Below are positions 33,261 through 46,232 of a DNA stretch of 64,000 nt, piece by piece (positions within the stretch are counted from its first letter, which is position 1; each line of letters begins with the position of its first letter). Source of the DNA: Platerodrilus igneus (lineage: Eukaryota > Arthropoda > Insecta > Coleoptera > Lycidae). The stretch lies in the NCBI GenBank assembly GCA_036346225.1, contig JARFIW010000500.1:4216001-4280000 (forward strand). Reading direction: 5' to 3'. The notes beneath the pieces were generated by a model. That model was not told the origin of the DNA. It saw only the letters and a program-made list of their open reading frames with translations, and ran no database searches. The translations under genes and the position numbers were made by a program.

Positions 33261-35008
33261 TTAACTGTAAGAAGTAATATTTTTTCAAGAGCCCAACCAC
33301 TATCTCCTTTACAAATTTTTTTCCGTTTATATACTACATAACTTGCATAGATACGGTTGATATATTGTAACGAGCTTCCGTTTGCAATTCTTTATTGGTC
33401 GAATATAAGCATTTTTATTTGCAAATACAGAGAAACTTTAATATTTTGATGATGATGATGATTACAGTGTTTGCTAATACTAAGTAATTTATCAAGACAA
33501 GCACTTATTTATATTTATGTTAAAGCTATTTATTTTAACGATTTATCCTATAAGTTATATCATAATCGCAACTTCACACTTCGATTGAAACTGATTCCTT
33601 TGCTGTGTGGCCTTGTATCCAGAATTAAATTGTTTGCGAAACTTTTACATTCTTTGCTTTTATATACTTCTCCATGACTCGTTGAATGCACCCTTGTAAC
33701 TGTCAATCCATATATTGTTGGTTTAAGGACTTTGTCCGTTTTGATTCTAGATACTTTGGCCAACTATAGGACGATGGGCGGTACAATTTTTTTTTCATTT
33801 TCACTTCTCCGGTTTGCCTTTTAATAAAAATAATCTGATGTTTACCTTCATCATGGGTTTGCAAAGTGATGCAATGATTTTACGTTTAACGCTTCTAAAT
33901 GCTTATTTAAGAACTCACCTGGAACTCTGATAGACAGGTTTATTATTTCACCAGTAGATATGCTGGAAAAGCATGATTCTAAATAAAGTCAGTCTAATTT
34001 TCTGGTTATATGCTTGGCCGATTCATTTCCATTAATACCACGATCTTATTTTTCAGAAACACATTTTCGTTGCTGTATTTTTGAGAAGTAACATTTAACT
34101 GCCTTAAATTAGATTCTAGCTTTAATGGACTCTCAAGCGGTCATTTCAAGAATTGAGTTTATAACAACAGCTTTTAGCAACGGATATTTTTGGTTATAAT
34201 TGCAATATGATTCTTATTTTATTAACTATTTTTAAAACTTTAGTATAGTTTTAATACTAATATAAAATATTGTTTCAAAATCCATCGTGTTGTTTGCTGA
34301 TTGGTAAGTGTCACTCATAATTAAATGATTGAATAGTAGGGACCGGTTAAGCTGACGTATGATTACCCATGTTAGAAAATTTGAATTAAAGTACAGTGAA
34401 TATATTTCTATCATTCTAGATTAGTTCATGTAGTTATTGTTGAGAGATAAAATGGATATTTTGCGTTTAATCAGTCCTTTTACGTTTAAAAAACGCACAA
34501 ACAAACAATAGTAAAGCCAGGTTAATCTAAAATATAAATGGCAGTTCACAATAAATTGTAGGTTATATAAATATTAGATAAATTTAGACAAACGTTTTTA
34601 CATTGCAATCTATTATATTTAACAATCAACAGACGTACTTTTCCTATTCATCTTGTTCTAGTGTAGAATAGCTATATACATAGACAAATATACATACATT
34701 TTATGATCTTTCTCGTATTATATACCACAATAACACAGGTTCTGTTCAGGTAACTTAATAAAACAAATATGAATAAATTCTAATGTGTAAGCAATGTTAT
34801 AAAATTAAAATGTTTTAGGTATGCTATTTGGGCATTTCTACAGCTATATAACTAAATGTAACCCTTTGGAGGTATTAGACTTTAAATAAACATCACTATG
34901 TCGAACTATCCACTTCTTTATCCCTCAAATAGGAGACTATTTCCATGTAGCACTCAGCGTTTGGAAAATGGCAATTGCTAGAAATAGACTGTATATTTAA
35001 GTTTATCG
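33261..35008. other. AT-rich intergenic DNA
   Basis: No supportable features. A GATGATGATGATGAT run lies near 33450. Confidence 0.5.
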
Positions 35009-35039
35009 TATGCTCTACCCGAAGGTACTACATTAGCTG
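35009..35039 (-). mobile_element. SINE 3'-end fragment
   Basis: TGCTCTACCCGAAGGTACTA matches the complement of the SINE 3' end seen at 20465. It directly abuts the 5' side of the Jockey-like LINE. Confidence 0.5.
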
Positions 35040-35059
35040 CTGATTTACGAAGACACACT

Positions 35060-35620
35060 TCCCAACTTTGCATAACACACCAGAACCCTCTCGAGGTTAT
35101 TAAAAAGACCATCGGCATCAGGGCATCAGGATCACGTAATCGTGTCTACGGTATCGACGCCACCGAATTTCGATTTATTCAGAACTATCTGAAACAGAAA
35201 ATCATCGAATTACACCCCCACAGATTGAAAACCGAATGCGAACTCAAGGTCGCCATCAAAGGCCCGACCGCCTGCATAACCGTAGATGACATCAAAAACG
35301 AAATAACCAGCCGTGGGTACGCCGGCGTTCACGGACGGAGCGAAGACTACAGCAATACCTTTCTGGTTATCTTGTAGAACTTCCAATTTTAGAGGAATAT
35401 TTATAACCTCCGAGAGCTTCTGTTTGCCACTGCGTAAGAGTCGCGATATTTGAATTAAGTGTACAGATTCCGCAATGCTTCGCAAGTCAACGATATGGCG
35501 GTACCAGCCCCCACTGCGGCTTCAAACCAAGGTGCGTGAAGTGCAGTAAACAGCATACCGCAGCCCAGTGCACAAAGAAGCCAGAAAACTTCAACCTACG
35601 GTCCCCATTCAGCTAACCTC
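35060..35620 (+). pseudogene. Jockey-like ORF1 (Gag) with zinc knuckles
   Basis: The plus-strand frame includes ELKVAIKGPTACITVDDIKN and EITSRGYAGVHG, typical of the RNA-binding region preceding the knuckles in Jockey Gag. Two stops and a frame change follow. Then QCFASQRYGGTSPHCGFKPR runs into CVKCSKQHTAAQC, which preserves 'C...RYG....C...PRCVKC...H....C'. The first knuckle has lost a cysteine. ORF1 protein would coat the LINE RNA. The remainder resumes after the inserted LTR at 36692. Confidence 0.8.
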
Positions 35621-35870
35621 CAAGGATGCGCGGTATACCAAAACCTTCCCCAAAGACAACACGGTATCCAGAAACCAAAACTGACATAAACATCTCTATT
35701 ACACAAGAACCAATTCAACAAGGACGAACACAGCTAGAAGGTCTCCTACAGACGTAAACTCCCAACTAAACAGTAAACATGGCACGACACAGAAACTACA
35801 CCAACAAACTTAGCCATCACTGCACGCGCCGATATCCATAGGACAAGGGTCATATAATCTTCTTTGGACG

Positions 35871-36687
35871 TGTTACGTGCCAAAGTGGCCCTTTAACATT
35901 GTTATTAGGTTAGTTTTGATGTGCGGGAGTTTCGCACTATAATTTCAAAAGACGCGGTGCGCGGAATTTAAATAGACTAGACGTGTACTTCCGTTACGTC
36001 ATAGGGAGTTTGCGCAGAGTGCGCGACGCTAGAGGGTTGGACGAATAAGTTCGCGCCAATGGGGAAAAAGACAAAAGAATGGGGGAGTTTCCTGTTCTCT
36101 CTATAACGTGGCTTTTTGCCTTTGTTCTTCGAGTGAAGTGGACGTTTTTTTGGTAACGTATCGTTATCTTATCTATGTAGACTTCCTTGGCCTAATTGTC
36201 TTTGTCTGTTGCCTTTACCTAGTATTCCTGCCCGATCCCTGCATAGGTAGATAAATTTGCAGCCACCTAGGGCAAGCCGAACCGTACGACCCGAGAATAA
36301 GCCGGAAGCCCATGTTCCGCAAGCAGCTCCGGAGGAGTCACCATCTTTAACCCCTCCGGGATGGAGCCCTGATGGACTTGGAATAGAAGTCAACTTTGAC
36401 GCAGGGACATATCCATGTGAGTAATTATTGTGCTATCTTTTGTCCGAAATTTATGTATATTTTTCCGATAATTATGTCTTAAATTTGGAGCAATGGTGAC
36501 GTCATGGTAGTTGGCAACGCGGAATCTGTAATAAGGTTCGCGCTTCCGGCCGCCAGGGCGTTGCATTGCTTTCGTATTCATTGCGCTTGCGCGATGTATT
36601 TATGAACTCTTAAACTGTATTACCGACTTCGTAAACTGTTTTATCGACCTTTAAATGGTAAGAACTATCACCAAATAAATTGTAATA
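35871..36687 (+). mobile_element. Solo LTR, 817 bp
   Basis: The stretch begins TGTTACGTGCCAAAGTGGCC and ends AATAAATTGTAATA, flanked on both sides by GACG (35867-35870 and 36688-36691), the 4-bp duplication typical of Gypsy-group insertion. It is GC-richer than its surroundings and has an AATAAA near its 3' end. It splits the ORF1 reading of the Jockey-like LINE, so it is younger than that LINE. No internal domain or second LTR is present, as expected after LTR-LTR recombination. The orientation is inferred from AATAAA. Confidence 0.8.
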
Positions 36688-37005
36688 GACGTAGCACCAA
36701 CATTATCAACCCCACGCTGGAAACGTAGAAAACCAAAAGCCAGAGCCTACAGTACACAGGAACCAACATACCTAGAGCTGTTTTCAGCCCCGGAACCATC
36801 TGCTACACATCAAACACGCCTTCAGCAGAAACCACAACAAGAAAGCTCTACAACAGACAACGTCGACAATTACACCATCACCAAAAATACACACTACTAC
36901 CTAAAGTACTGGAATAACTACAAAAGAGAATCACAGAAGTCATGACAGACAGCTCAATACAAACCCTGATATGTACGGCACTGGAAGTCCTACTCATTTC
37001 TCTTA

Positions 37006-39400
37006 ATGAATAACACAAACCATACTCAACTAAGAATTCTAGCCTGAAACGCCAACGGCATTCGAAAAAGGACCATGGAAGTAAAACACTTTTTAAAAAA
37101 ATTCGACATTGACGTAGCACTCCTAGACGAAACCAAACTAAACAACTACATTTCGCTAAAGACTGCCAACTACACCACATACAGACCCGACAGACCGATT
37201 GAACCAGGACGCCTGAGGAAAAAACTTTGACATCATAGGACCAGATTTGCGTACTAGAACTTTACCAAACCCACACTAGCACCCAGGCGTCCTAAACATA
37301 CAAATAGTGAGGAGCGTTCCCTATAACATCATAATGGATATCATAATAATTAAAATTCTGACCACTTGCCGATCATCATCACGCTACACATCGATCACTT
37401 ACACAGCAGCAATGACCAAAAACATTGGAAACCCGAACGTTATTAGTCCGGAAGAGCGAGAGACCGCCACACATCACGAAAGCCATGTTGGATGCCTTAC
37501 AACAAAGCACCACCACTCAGAATCGTAACACTAAACTCAAGCTACCACAATACATACAAGAATCAACCAAAGAGAAATAGAGACTTTGGCACGTAACCCG
37601 TGATCCGGCAATCAAAAACCGATTGAACGCCAAACAACCAGCACTAAAGATGTTCCTCGACGAACACACAACACACGCACGAGCCACGTACGTTAACCAA
37701 ACACTGAACACCAAAGGAAATTTATACCGCCTTAACAGACTGTTGAAGTTGAGACAACAGTCACCACCAACACCACTAAACGGACCCACGGACAAGATAT
37801 ACGACGACGAAGTAAGGGGAGACACATTCAAAACCATCCTCCTAGGAACATTCTTGCCCAATCCCAGCAATAGACGTAGAACAAAACGCACTCATCAACC
37901 AACAAGTAGAGCAACTCCTAGCAGATGCACTGGAATAACAAATTCCCTTCTTCACGTCAAAACAAACCAAGGAAACTATCCTGCGACAAAAGGAAACCAA
38001 AAGGCACCCGGGAAAGAGAGAATCACCTAAATGACACTGAAAACATCACAAAATGCAGGTTAGTCACTAGACTATTCAACGACATCCTTACACTCTAATT
38101 TTCTCCAAATCCTGAAAAACAGGACGTGCATAAAAATTAAGAAAGAAGGTCAATTCTTATATTAGCAGCTGTCGTTTAAAACGTATAACTTATTCAAAGT
38201 TATCCCTACGTATTCCAAAGCTAGCAAAACCAATATCTGACTCCAGTCACTACAGACCAATAGCTCTCTTAAGCTGTATGTTAAAAATGTTTGAAAAACT
38301 GCCTTTTCGACGACTACATGAATAACTAAACAATAAACCGAAACAATTTGGATTCAAGAAAGACAACTAGACAACACTACAAATAATACCAGTCATTGAC
38401 TACATAGCAGAAAGCATTACCAAGCGCCGGGTCACCGTTCTTGCTTCCCTAGACATCAAGGTGTGGCGCAGAGGACTTTTATATAATCTAGATTCACTCA
38501 ACTATGTTCCAACAACCTACATACAGCTGCTGAACAGTTAGCTTGAGGATCAACAGCATCAGATTAAATATAGCGAGAAACTATCCACGATCGTGACCCT
38601 AACTCTTGGGGTATCGCATTGCGGGTTCTTGTCGCCTGCACTTTTCAATGCTTACACTCACAGCATCCCACCTTACGAATCGGATATTTCTAACAATTTG
38701 TTGACAATGCCATCCACCCCGCAAGTGGTCGAAACCTGGAAAAAGGAATTACCAACCTACAACGTCAACTAAACACGTTACACGAGTGGTTCGACATCTA
38801 GAGAATACAACTTAACGTAGAGGAGAACCAATATCATGTTCTCCAAACTTAGAGCACATTTATATTCCGCATCAACCTTACTCCACGGACGTCTCCCTTC
38901 GACCAACTACATAAAATACTTGAGAATCAAAACTAAACTTTAACACACACATCACTTCCGTAATTAACAAAGCAAGACAACCAAACGCAATTTATACGCA
39001 ATGATCACAAAACAACAACAGACTACGAACCTACAAAACATACCTAAGACCGAAAAACACTTATACATCACCCGCAAAGATGAGATACCTCAGCAACAGC
39101 AACCGACGGAAGATGAAGCATTCCAAAGCATTGTTCTACATCTGATTCCCGGAGCATCATGGTTCGTCAGAAACGAGAGTATCAGGCACGTTCTACAGTT
39201 AGAGAAATCACAGAACACTGCACAACACTGGCTACAAAAACCTTTCTCACCATCCATACATCTGTCTATAAGAGTCATAGCCTCTCTGGCAGGAAGTCAA
39301 CAACGGAAGAAGAAAAGACCTAAAGGCATACCGCTCAACTAAACCACAGTAACAACAACTACAAGACTACGTACTTTCACATTAATAAAGCAGAATGAAT
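37006..39400 (+). pseudogene. Jockey-like ORF2: endonuclease, RT and C-terminal domain
   Basis: The start is LRILA-stop-NANGIRKR followed by DVALLDETKL (APE endonuclease N/E motifs). A gap follows, with a 124-135-codon open segment at 37517-38030, which is the linker. RT shows SHYRPIALLSCMLKMFEKL, QFGFKK and LSPALFNAYTHSIP, with the catalytic block decayed to FVDNAIHPASG (normally F-x-DD). LHEWFDI-stop-RIQLNVEE and NIMFSKLR follow, and a C-terminal part (LRTYKTYLRPK). Many stops and the lost catalytic Asp make it inactive. Confidence 0.85.
38155..38214 (+). repeat. 60-bp dispersed repeat inside the LINE RT
   Basis: TTATATTAGCAGCTGTC... through TACGTATT matches 40429-40490 with a few differences. 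Here it interrupts the RT between ATAAAAAT and CCAAAGCTAGC, so it is an insertion rather than LINE sequence. Confidence 0.65.
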
Positions 39401-39740
39401 CTAACGATCAAACGCTGACACAGAAAGATGACTTGAGAGGATCAAGCCTGACAGCTAAGATACGCAGTTCTTATCACCTCGCTCAGATGTTGCTAAGAGC
39501 TGTAGCAATGATAACGTTTTTATATATTTTTGTTTGACTTTCAAAGAAAGGTTAAATTCTTATTTGCTCGTCACTGCTGATTTTTGTCAATGTTTCTTGA
39601 TTCATTGTGCAGTTTTATTGCGCATGTATTATGTATTCAACACTATTTGTCTGTATTTTAGTACCGACATACTGTTATCATCTGTAAACTTCCTTTAATT
39701 TTATTCAATAACCAATAAAGATTTTTAACTTTGGAATTAA

Positions 39741-41500
39741 ATTACTAGAGGCGTTGTTGTGGCCTCCTCATAGTTTTTTAGTAGTTAGATTTAAAGTTCA
39801 TATGCATGTAGAAATAAGATTTTCAGCCTCCCTCCTATGGTTGTGATTGTCGGCATTTTTCTACTTTAGTCGGCATTTTAGGACATTTATTTTCGTGATC
39901 GCTTACTAATACTTGGGTATTCACATAGAACTATAATGTCTACGTATGCGCTATTAGTTTCGTCCCCCGTCTAGTCACCCGATAACATGGTCTACTTACG
40001 GCCCTGAAGATTTCAGCTAGTGGCATGTTGGAGAAATCTTTTTAACGCGCCCTTGACTATGCAGTTTAATAACAAAAGCTACAGGCCAGTCTTTAAATAA
40101 AAGGCATTTTGATTTTCAATAAACGGAAGAAGCCATTTAATACAATTTCCCTTCAGAATAAAATTCTAGGGTACCTACTATAATTTAACCCCCAAAGGGA
40201 TAAAGGGAAACAAAATCAAACCAGTTGTACTGGATAAATATCCGCTTTGGATTTCAATTAAACAACAGTTAAATCTTTGAAAATAACAGGTGTTTATCGC
40301 CCACCAATTATCATCAATTTGCACCAAATCCAATACATATAAAATAACAAAGGTTGCGCAAAAAAATCTTTACGCCTATAAAAATCAAGTAAAAAGGGCA
40401 ATTGATGAAGTAATAGGTACAGTAGCGCTCTTATATTAGCAGCTGTCATTCAAAACGCATGAATTATTCAGAGCCACCCTTACGTATTGCAAACCCTATT
40501 CTTTATATTAGGCATATCGTGTTGAGCTAAATGAGTGGGATAGTATTTACTGAGCAGGAACACCACCACCCTCAAAGAATTGCCCCCTGTTAGTTTAGGT
40601 CATAACTTAATGATTCGTGAAGTTCTAATTATATTAAAAGGCAGTGCAGACTTTGTGTGATTAGTTAGAATGATTAAGATGTGCAAATGGTTTCAAAACT
40701 GTAAGTTTTCTTTAGAATATTTCAGGAACGTGACACGCTTTCAGCAAATCTGCAGTTACTGAAAATTGTTCAGTGGATGATTTTTAATGTGGCTATAGAA
40801 TTTTACCTGTTATAATTTCCACCTCAAATTAACCCATATTTTCAATTGTATATTAACCCTTATGTACGAAATTCTGTAAACCTACATACAGTCAACATTA
40901 ACGACTGATTTTTGTTTAAGTTAAAGTAATTGAAAATGTCTTCCCGACTTTATCTAGCTAAAGTCGATATTATCAACGTTAACTTGTTAACTTAGTTGAG
41001 GTCTTTAATCTCCGAGTAAGTAAAGATTTAAGTTGTAGCTTCAATTAATACTACTCATAAAATTGCTGTACTGGAACTACAAAACCAGCAAACTTATAAC
41101 ATTCCTTTAACAATGTTACAATAAAAAATTCATTTCGGTTAATAGTTTCTACATTATCAATTGAGGGGAAGAACCTACTCAGTATTTAAGGTATTACTCA
41201 ATTTCAGAAGAGGTTTGTAATATGCTTAGATCTTCGGTATCCAGATATTTTACAAACGCTGTGCCGTAGTGTCTTATAAGGTTATGTAATTTATTTGTCG
41301 TCAGTTCAGAATCGTATATCGACAAAAATATAGTATCTCTCGGACTTAACGCAACCCAGTTCCAACGAATATCTATAACATCAACTTTACTACGATCCGG
41401 AACAAAGAGCTTTTGCTTTGTCTATCTGGAAATTAAAAATCAGATCTTCTAAAGAACTAAATTGATTATACTTTCCAAACTTGTTACGCCTTCTCGGCTT
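39741..41500. other. Intergenic DNA with one dispersed repeat copy
   Basis: Apart from the 60-bp repeat at 40429-40490 nothing is recognisable. The short frames lack motifs. Confidence 0.5.
40429..40490 (+). repeat. 60-bp dispersed repeat, second copy
   Basis: The same sequence as 38155-38214 (CTTATATTAGCAGCTGTCAT ... TTACGTATT), about 85 percent identical by eye, in the same orientation 2.27 kb away. Confidence 0.65.
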
Positions 41501-42159
41501 CGCAAAGTTTTATTTTAATATTGGGTTAAGGGTTTTTTTATCCAAAAGGGAAAGATTTATTTCCCATCGTTATTTGTGTAGTATAAATTAGGTTAATACC
41601 CATAAAATTGCGTTTCTAAATTCTTATGCATTATAGGTCAAGAACCTACAGTTTATAGTACGTAATCCGCGAAAGAAATTTCTTCACACGCATTTTCTCA
41701 CTTTCGAATGAACGTGCAGTTATTGTCCTAACCAACGAAAACGCTTGACGAGTGGTGGTGCGGCGAGGACAAGTTTTATGTGAAAGCATGCGTTTTGGAG
41801 GAATATATCTCGAACTACCTTATGTTAGAGTATGTTGAAGTATGCAGTAAAGTTTACCTTTAGTTCCTACTCCCTTCCTGTGTTTCTAAAAACTTGTAAA
41901 ATAACAACCACCTTCGCTGAGGAATTTGAAGAAAAACCACCGTCCACTTAACGACCTACCTGCTGTATATTTAGACGCCAGAGCAGCTCTACCGAGAAGC
42001 AAAGGAAACAACGCCTATCTTAAAATACCTTTATAAACAAAAGTAAACCGTTTGTGTAAGTTAAATTGTCTCTTTCATTGTATTAAAATTTGTGCAAGGT
42101 TGCGCCATCTGTAGAACTACGCCTGGTACTAAGTGTTTAAATTTCACTGACGTTTGACA
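41501..42159. repeat. Direct repeat, left copy (LTR-like)
   Basis: The stretch from CGCAAAGTTTTATTTTAATA to GACGTTTGACA aligns with 45543-46232. Shared blocks include TTTTGGAGGAAT.TATCT, CAGTAAAG[TC]TTACCT and ACCGAGAAGCAAA. The reverse strand starts TGTCAAACGTC, so a minus-strand LTR is conceivable, but no convincing primer-binding site was found. Confidence 0.75.
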
Positions 42160-43095
42160 TAATGGTCTTGGTGCCAATTAGCGGTTCTTCTTTACTACTA
42201 AAATTGTTTATTTTTACCTTAGCCTAATCTCTTTTCTGCTTTTAAATATTCCATAAAATATATTTTTCTTTTAAATTACAATCAGTTAATTGATATATGA
42301 AATTACTGACATTATTGACTACCTCCACGTAAGCTGTTAATGAAGTCTCTGTATTGAAATAAGATGTTAACGGTTATAATTTCTAACATTGTAAAAATTA
42401 TCTACTATTTTTAATGTTTTTAATAATAGACGTAAAAAAGTGCTAATTTTAGTAATTTGCGAAACAATATGCATTTACCTTTATTTAAATAAGGATAAGT
42501 GATTTTGCCATAACTTTAAAACGACCTCCACATATCTCTATAAAAAAACATTGTAGAACTATTCGCTGATAGAACATTGAGTGTTTCTTATAATAAATAA
42601 ATTAGTAACTACCTTTCCATCTTACTACAAAAACTAAGGTAATTTTCTGCATTTATAAAGATTTCTTTGTTAAATTCATTCTCACGGGATAATTGAAAAC
42701 TTGTTTTCCTAAATAAATAATTTTTTTATTTTAAATCAGTGCAAATCATAGATAAATACTCATATATGTTTTTAGCGTTCTTATAACAAAAAAAATAACT
42801 ACTTTTATTTCTAAACAAAACCATCCATCCATTCATAAATGAGGTTATTAACACTTTCCCGCTTTTTATAAAAAAATAATTTAAATTTCATTCTAAGTAA
42901 CACACTAGAAATATCGTTTGTATGTAATAAATGTTTTGTATAAAAATCCACTTTTATTATTTTAATGACTTAATTCTATCTTTATATTAAATAATCAGTA
43001 TACTTTGACATTTTAAAACTCGAAATGCCAATCAAATCATTTCTTCTCTAATACAATTAAGAATTTCTCTCTAAAACTAACTTATAGGTATATCT

Positions 43096-43141
43096 TATGT
43101 AAACTATATCATATAGTCGCTGTACTAATTTATAAATTACA
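43096..43141 (+). repeat. Perfect 46-nt inverted repeat, left arm
   Basis: TATGTAAACTATATCATATA begins a 46-base stretch whose exact reverse complement lies at 46375-46420. The similarity ends sharply on both sides. Confidence 0.9.
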
Positions 43142-44619
43142 AGTGTTCGATGGTAAATTTCAGGAACCATGACATATTAACGATTAACAATCTTTTCCTT
43201 TCATTTCTAACGATTAACAAAAAGTCATATCTAACGTCTTACCTTTAATTTAGAATATACCTGGTCTTCTCTACCAATTTATATTTTTAGGCTTATCCTA
43301 TCGTATACTTAAATGTAAGTTACCATCGAACTTTAAAACTTTTTAAATCTTTTCGTTTTATAAACAGCTCATTTATTTCTAAATGAAAGCACCCTTATTC
43401 CTAATTTAAATTTTCTTAATTATCATTTTTTATACCGATATTGTTCCTATTATTACATAGCCCGCTACATTCTTTTATCGTGATTGTTCAACTTAGCAAA
43501 CCTTTAAGACTTATACTAGCTGATATCGGGTTGTGCTTGACTATTTGGTTACAGATAGGATTGCGACTTAAGAATATATAGTAAAAGTCGATTTCCACAG
43601 TTACGACTACAAAAAAATTCTATTCGATTTTTTTTTCGTAAACAGTTCAATCATTTGTTAGAAATTCCGTTATCAATCGTTTTTATATCATACGGACGTT
43701 AATACATATTTCTCTTCTTCCTGAATGTGTTTGTAAAGAACTGTCGCCTTTGTCGTTTCAACGCTATTCCTTATTGTCTTTGGTGTATTGAAAATGTTCC
43801 TATTTCTGTCTTCGATTACCTATCTATCGTATAATTGTTTTTATGTCTGTGGCAGTTATGCGTCTTTGAAATTGCTGTGTGGGCATATTTAAGTTGGGTG
43901 TGTTACCTTTATCTGATTTTCTTATCGCAGTAGATGCGCGCGGTAAGAAGATAATTTGTATAGGTCTTATTTAGAGCTTAGTAATTTTTAATTATCGACG
44001 TGTTGGGATCGGGCTTATCTAATCGTTAAAGTTGCAAATGGTCTTCCGGAACGACCTGTTATCTACCGTCTTTTCTATCGCTTTTGCTTAATACGAGCCC
44101 TTCCTCTTTTATCTGCTACCAGGTTGTCATGAAGCTTCAACTATCCCATTTTTCTCTTTAACTTTTCTATTTTATCTTTTACTTTTTAAGTCTCTGGATA
44201 GCTAGAAAAGCTGTAGGTTTGAGGGACCTCCGTCTAGTTATGTATTGCCACTGTCTTCTGCTGGGTCTGCGTTAAAGAAATCGAGAGTGCAACTTGTTTC
44301 TGATTTGGCCTACGAGCTAATCCTCTCTTGATCGACGTAGTAAAGCAGAGACTGCATCCCGTTTCTATCTGGTCCTTCATGTTATTTGTATGCACGAGTA
44401 CCGCTTCACGGAACTTGTCCCTTTAAAGGGCATGAGAAAATTTCTTTTTACAATCCTACGCGATCACTCTACTCTCTGGACGAGACTCTTTTTGTTATCT
44501 GTATTTGTTGCAAGTATATATGCCTGGCCAAGTGTATGGCCTTCAAACCAAAATAATTATATCGTTATCTTTTTTTGCTGAATTTTTTTCTTAACGTTTT
44601 ATCTTATTTTATTATTAGG

Positions 44620-44985
44620 TTAAATCATTACTGCTTAGTGTTTATCTTTCTTTCTGAAAATATTTCAAAAACTTTATCTCAACTAATTATTATTTCGAAC
44701 CACAATGGTTTGTTACTTATCCTTCTCTTTAAATATCTTGGAGATCTTATCTCATCTAATTAGTATATCGAACCATTAATGGTTAGTTGGTTATCTTTTC
44801 CTTGAAGATCTTTACATTTACATAAACAATATTTTAAACCATAAATGGTTTAATATCTACTTTTCTCTTTGGAATTATCTTTGAGATGTTACTTTATCTT
44901 AGCGTTGCTGCAAAGTTAATAAATTATTTATATCTTTCTCTTTGAAAAATACCTTTGAGAACTTACCGTGCCTATTTAATGTTTC
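44620..44985. repeat. About 70-bp tandem repeats with an AACCATNAATGGTT palindrome
   Basis: Four to five diverged units. The palindrome occurs at 44699 (AACCACAATGGTT), 44769 (AACCATTAATGGTT) and 44839 (AACCATAAATGGTT). TATCTTTCTCTTTGAAATAT and a GAGAT[CG]TTA block lie between them. Period about 70 bp. Confidence 0.75.
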
Positions 44986-45542
44986 GCATTTTTGGGATTT
45001 ATGCTAAAAGGTAGGATTTATTACAAAAAGAAAAAAGTTAACCTGCCTTTTAATTTTGTATTTGATAGGAGAAATTACGAAAATGTGTATCGTTAATGAA
45101 GTAGTACTTAACGTTTTTCTGCTGCAATGTATTTCGCCTCTATCTTGCTAAAAGTTACTATGAAATATGTCAAACTTTGGAGAATACTGTGAAGATATTA
45201 ATAAAAATTTGTATACATGAATATGCAACGACAAAATTAATTTTCTATTTAGTTGTATAGTGAATTTAAGTGTTAATTTTAAATTTTTAAGTCTCATACC
45301 CTCCCCGACTAATATTGTGCGGTCAGTGTAGCGGCAAACAAGACCCTTGTGCGCCCAGATAATAGATCGGGTGGCTACTTATTTGTTTTCTGGTATTGCA
45401 AGGATTGCTATGGTTTAAAAACCAGGTGGCGCCTACAGACATTATTTAATATAAGGTTTCCTTTCATGAGCTCTCGTACAAAGTGATTTTTTATTTTTTT
45501 TCTTTTTAAAGCTTTGACGCGATTGATATGCATTATTGACCC

Positions 45543-46232
45543 CGCAAAGTTTTATTTTAATATTAGATTAAAAGATTTTTTAATCCAAACGGGAAATCTT
45601 TATTTTCCATAATTATTTGTTCAGTATAAATTAGATTATTACGCATAAAATTGCGTTTCTAAATTTTCATACATTATAATTCAAGAACATAGTTTATTGT
45701 ATGTAATCTGCCGAATAAGTTTATTCACATAAGTTTTCCCATGTCCGTAGGAGTGTGCGGTTATTGTCCTAATCAATAAAAACGTTTGACGGTAGGTGGT
45801 GGGCGAGAACAAGTTTCATGTAAAAGCGCGCGTTTTGGAGGAATCTATCTTAAATTACCTAACCATATCGACATGTACGTTAATGCGTGTTGAAGTATGC
45901 AGTAAAGCTTACCTGTGAATTTCTACTCCATTCCTGTACTGCTATTTGATTATAAGTGTTTCTAAAATGTTGTAGGTTAACAACCAACTTCACTGACAAA
46001 TTTAAAGAAAAATCGCTTTCAATCCAACGAAGAACCTGTACAGTTAGACTCCAGAGTAGCTCCACCGAGAAGCAAAAGACGCAATTCCAATATTTAAATA
46101 CTTCTATAAACAAAAGTAAGCTGTTTATGTAAGTTAAATTGTTTCTTGCATTACCTTAAAGTTTGTGCAACGTTACGCAATCTTTAGTACCACGCCTGGT
46201 ACTAAGTATTTATATTTTACCGACGTTTAACA
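45543..46232. repeat. Direct repeat, right copy (LTR-like)
   Basis: The partner of 41501-42159, about 80 percent identical by eye, with a small insertion (about 30 bases near 45865-45895) that makes it longer. A 77-codon minus frame at 45880-46113 lies within it but is not preserved in the left copy. Confidence 0.75.

Larger units (their letters stand above)
35040..39740 (+). mobile_element. Jockey-like LINE, inactive, interrupted by a solo LTR
   Basis: The plus-strand layout is Gag-like ORF1 with zinc knuckles (35.1-35.7 kb, resuming at 36.69 kb), APE endonuclease (from 37006), RT (38.2-38.9 kb), C-terminal domain (39.0-39.35 kb), and a 3' region with AATAAAG at about 39717. The order and motifs are those of the Jockey clade. 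Every domain carries stops or frameshifts. Total length minus the inserted LTR is about 3.9 kb, so internal deletions are likely. Confidence 0.85.
42160..45542. other. Non-coding interior between direct repeats
   Basis: 3.4 kb of AT-rich DNA with no retroelement domain. It holds a 70-bp tandem array (44620-44985) and one arm of a perfect 46-nt inverted repeat (43096-43141). Plus frames at 44390-44763 have no known motif. If the flanks are LTRs, this would be a large non-autonomous derivative. Confidence 0.4.

Noticed and set aside
35210..35485. A 91-codon minus-strand ORF
   Set aside because: Antisense shadow of the Jockey ORF1, whose zinc-knuckle and RNA-binding blocks read on the plus strand.
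36878..37180. A 100-codon minus-strand ORF
   Set aside because: Antisense of the APE endonuclease start of the Jockey ORF2.
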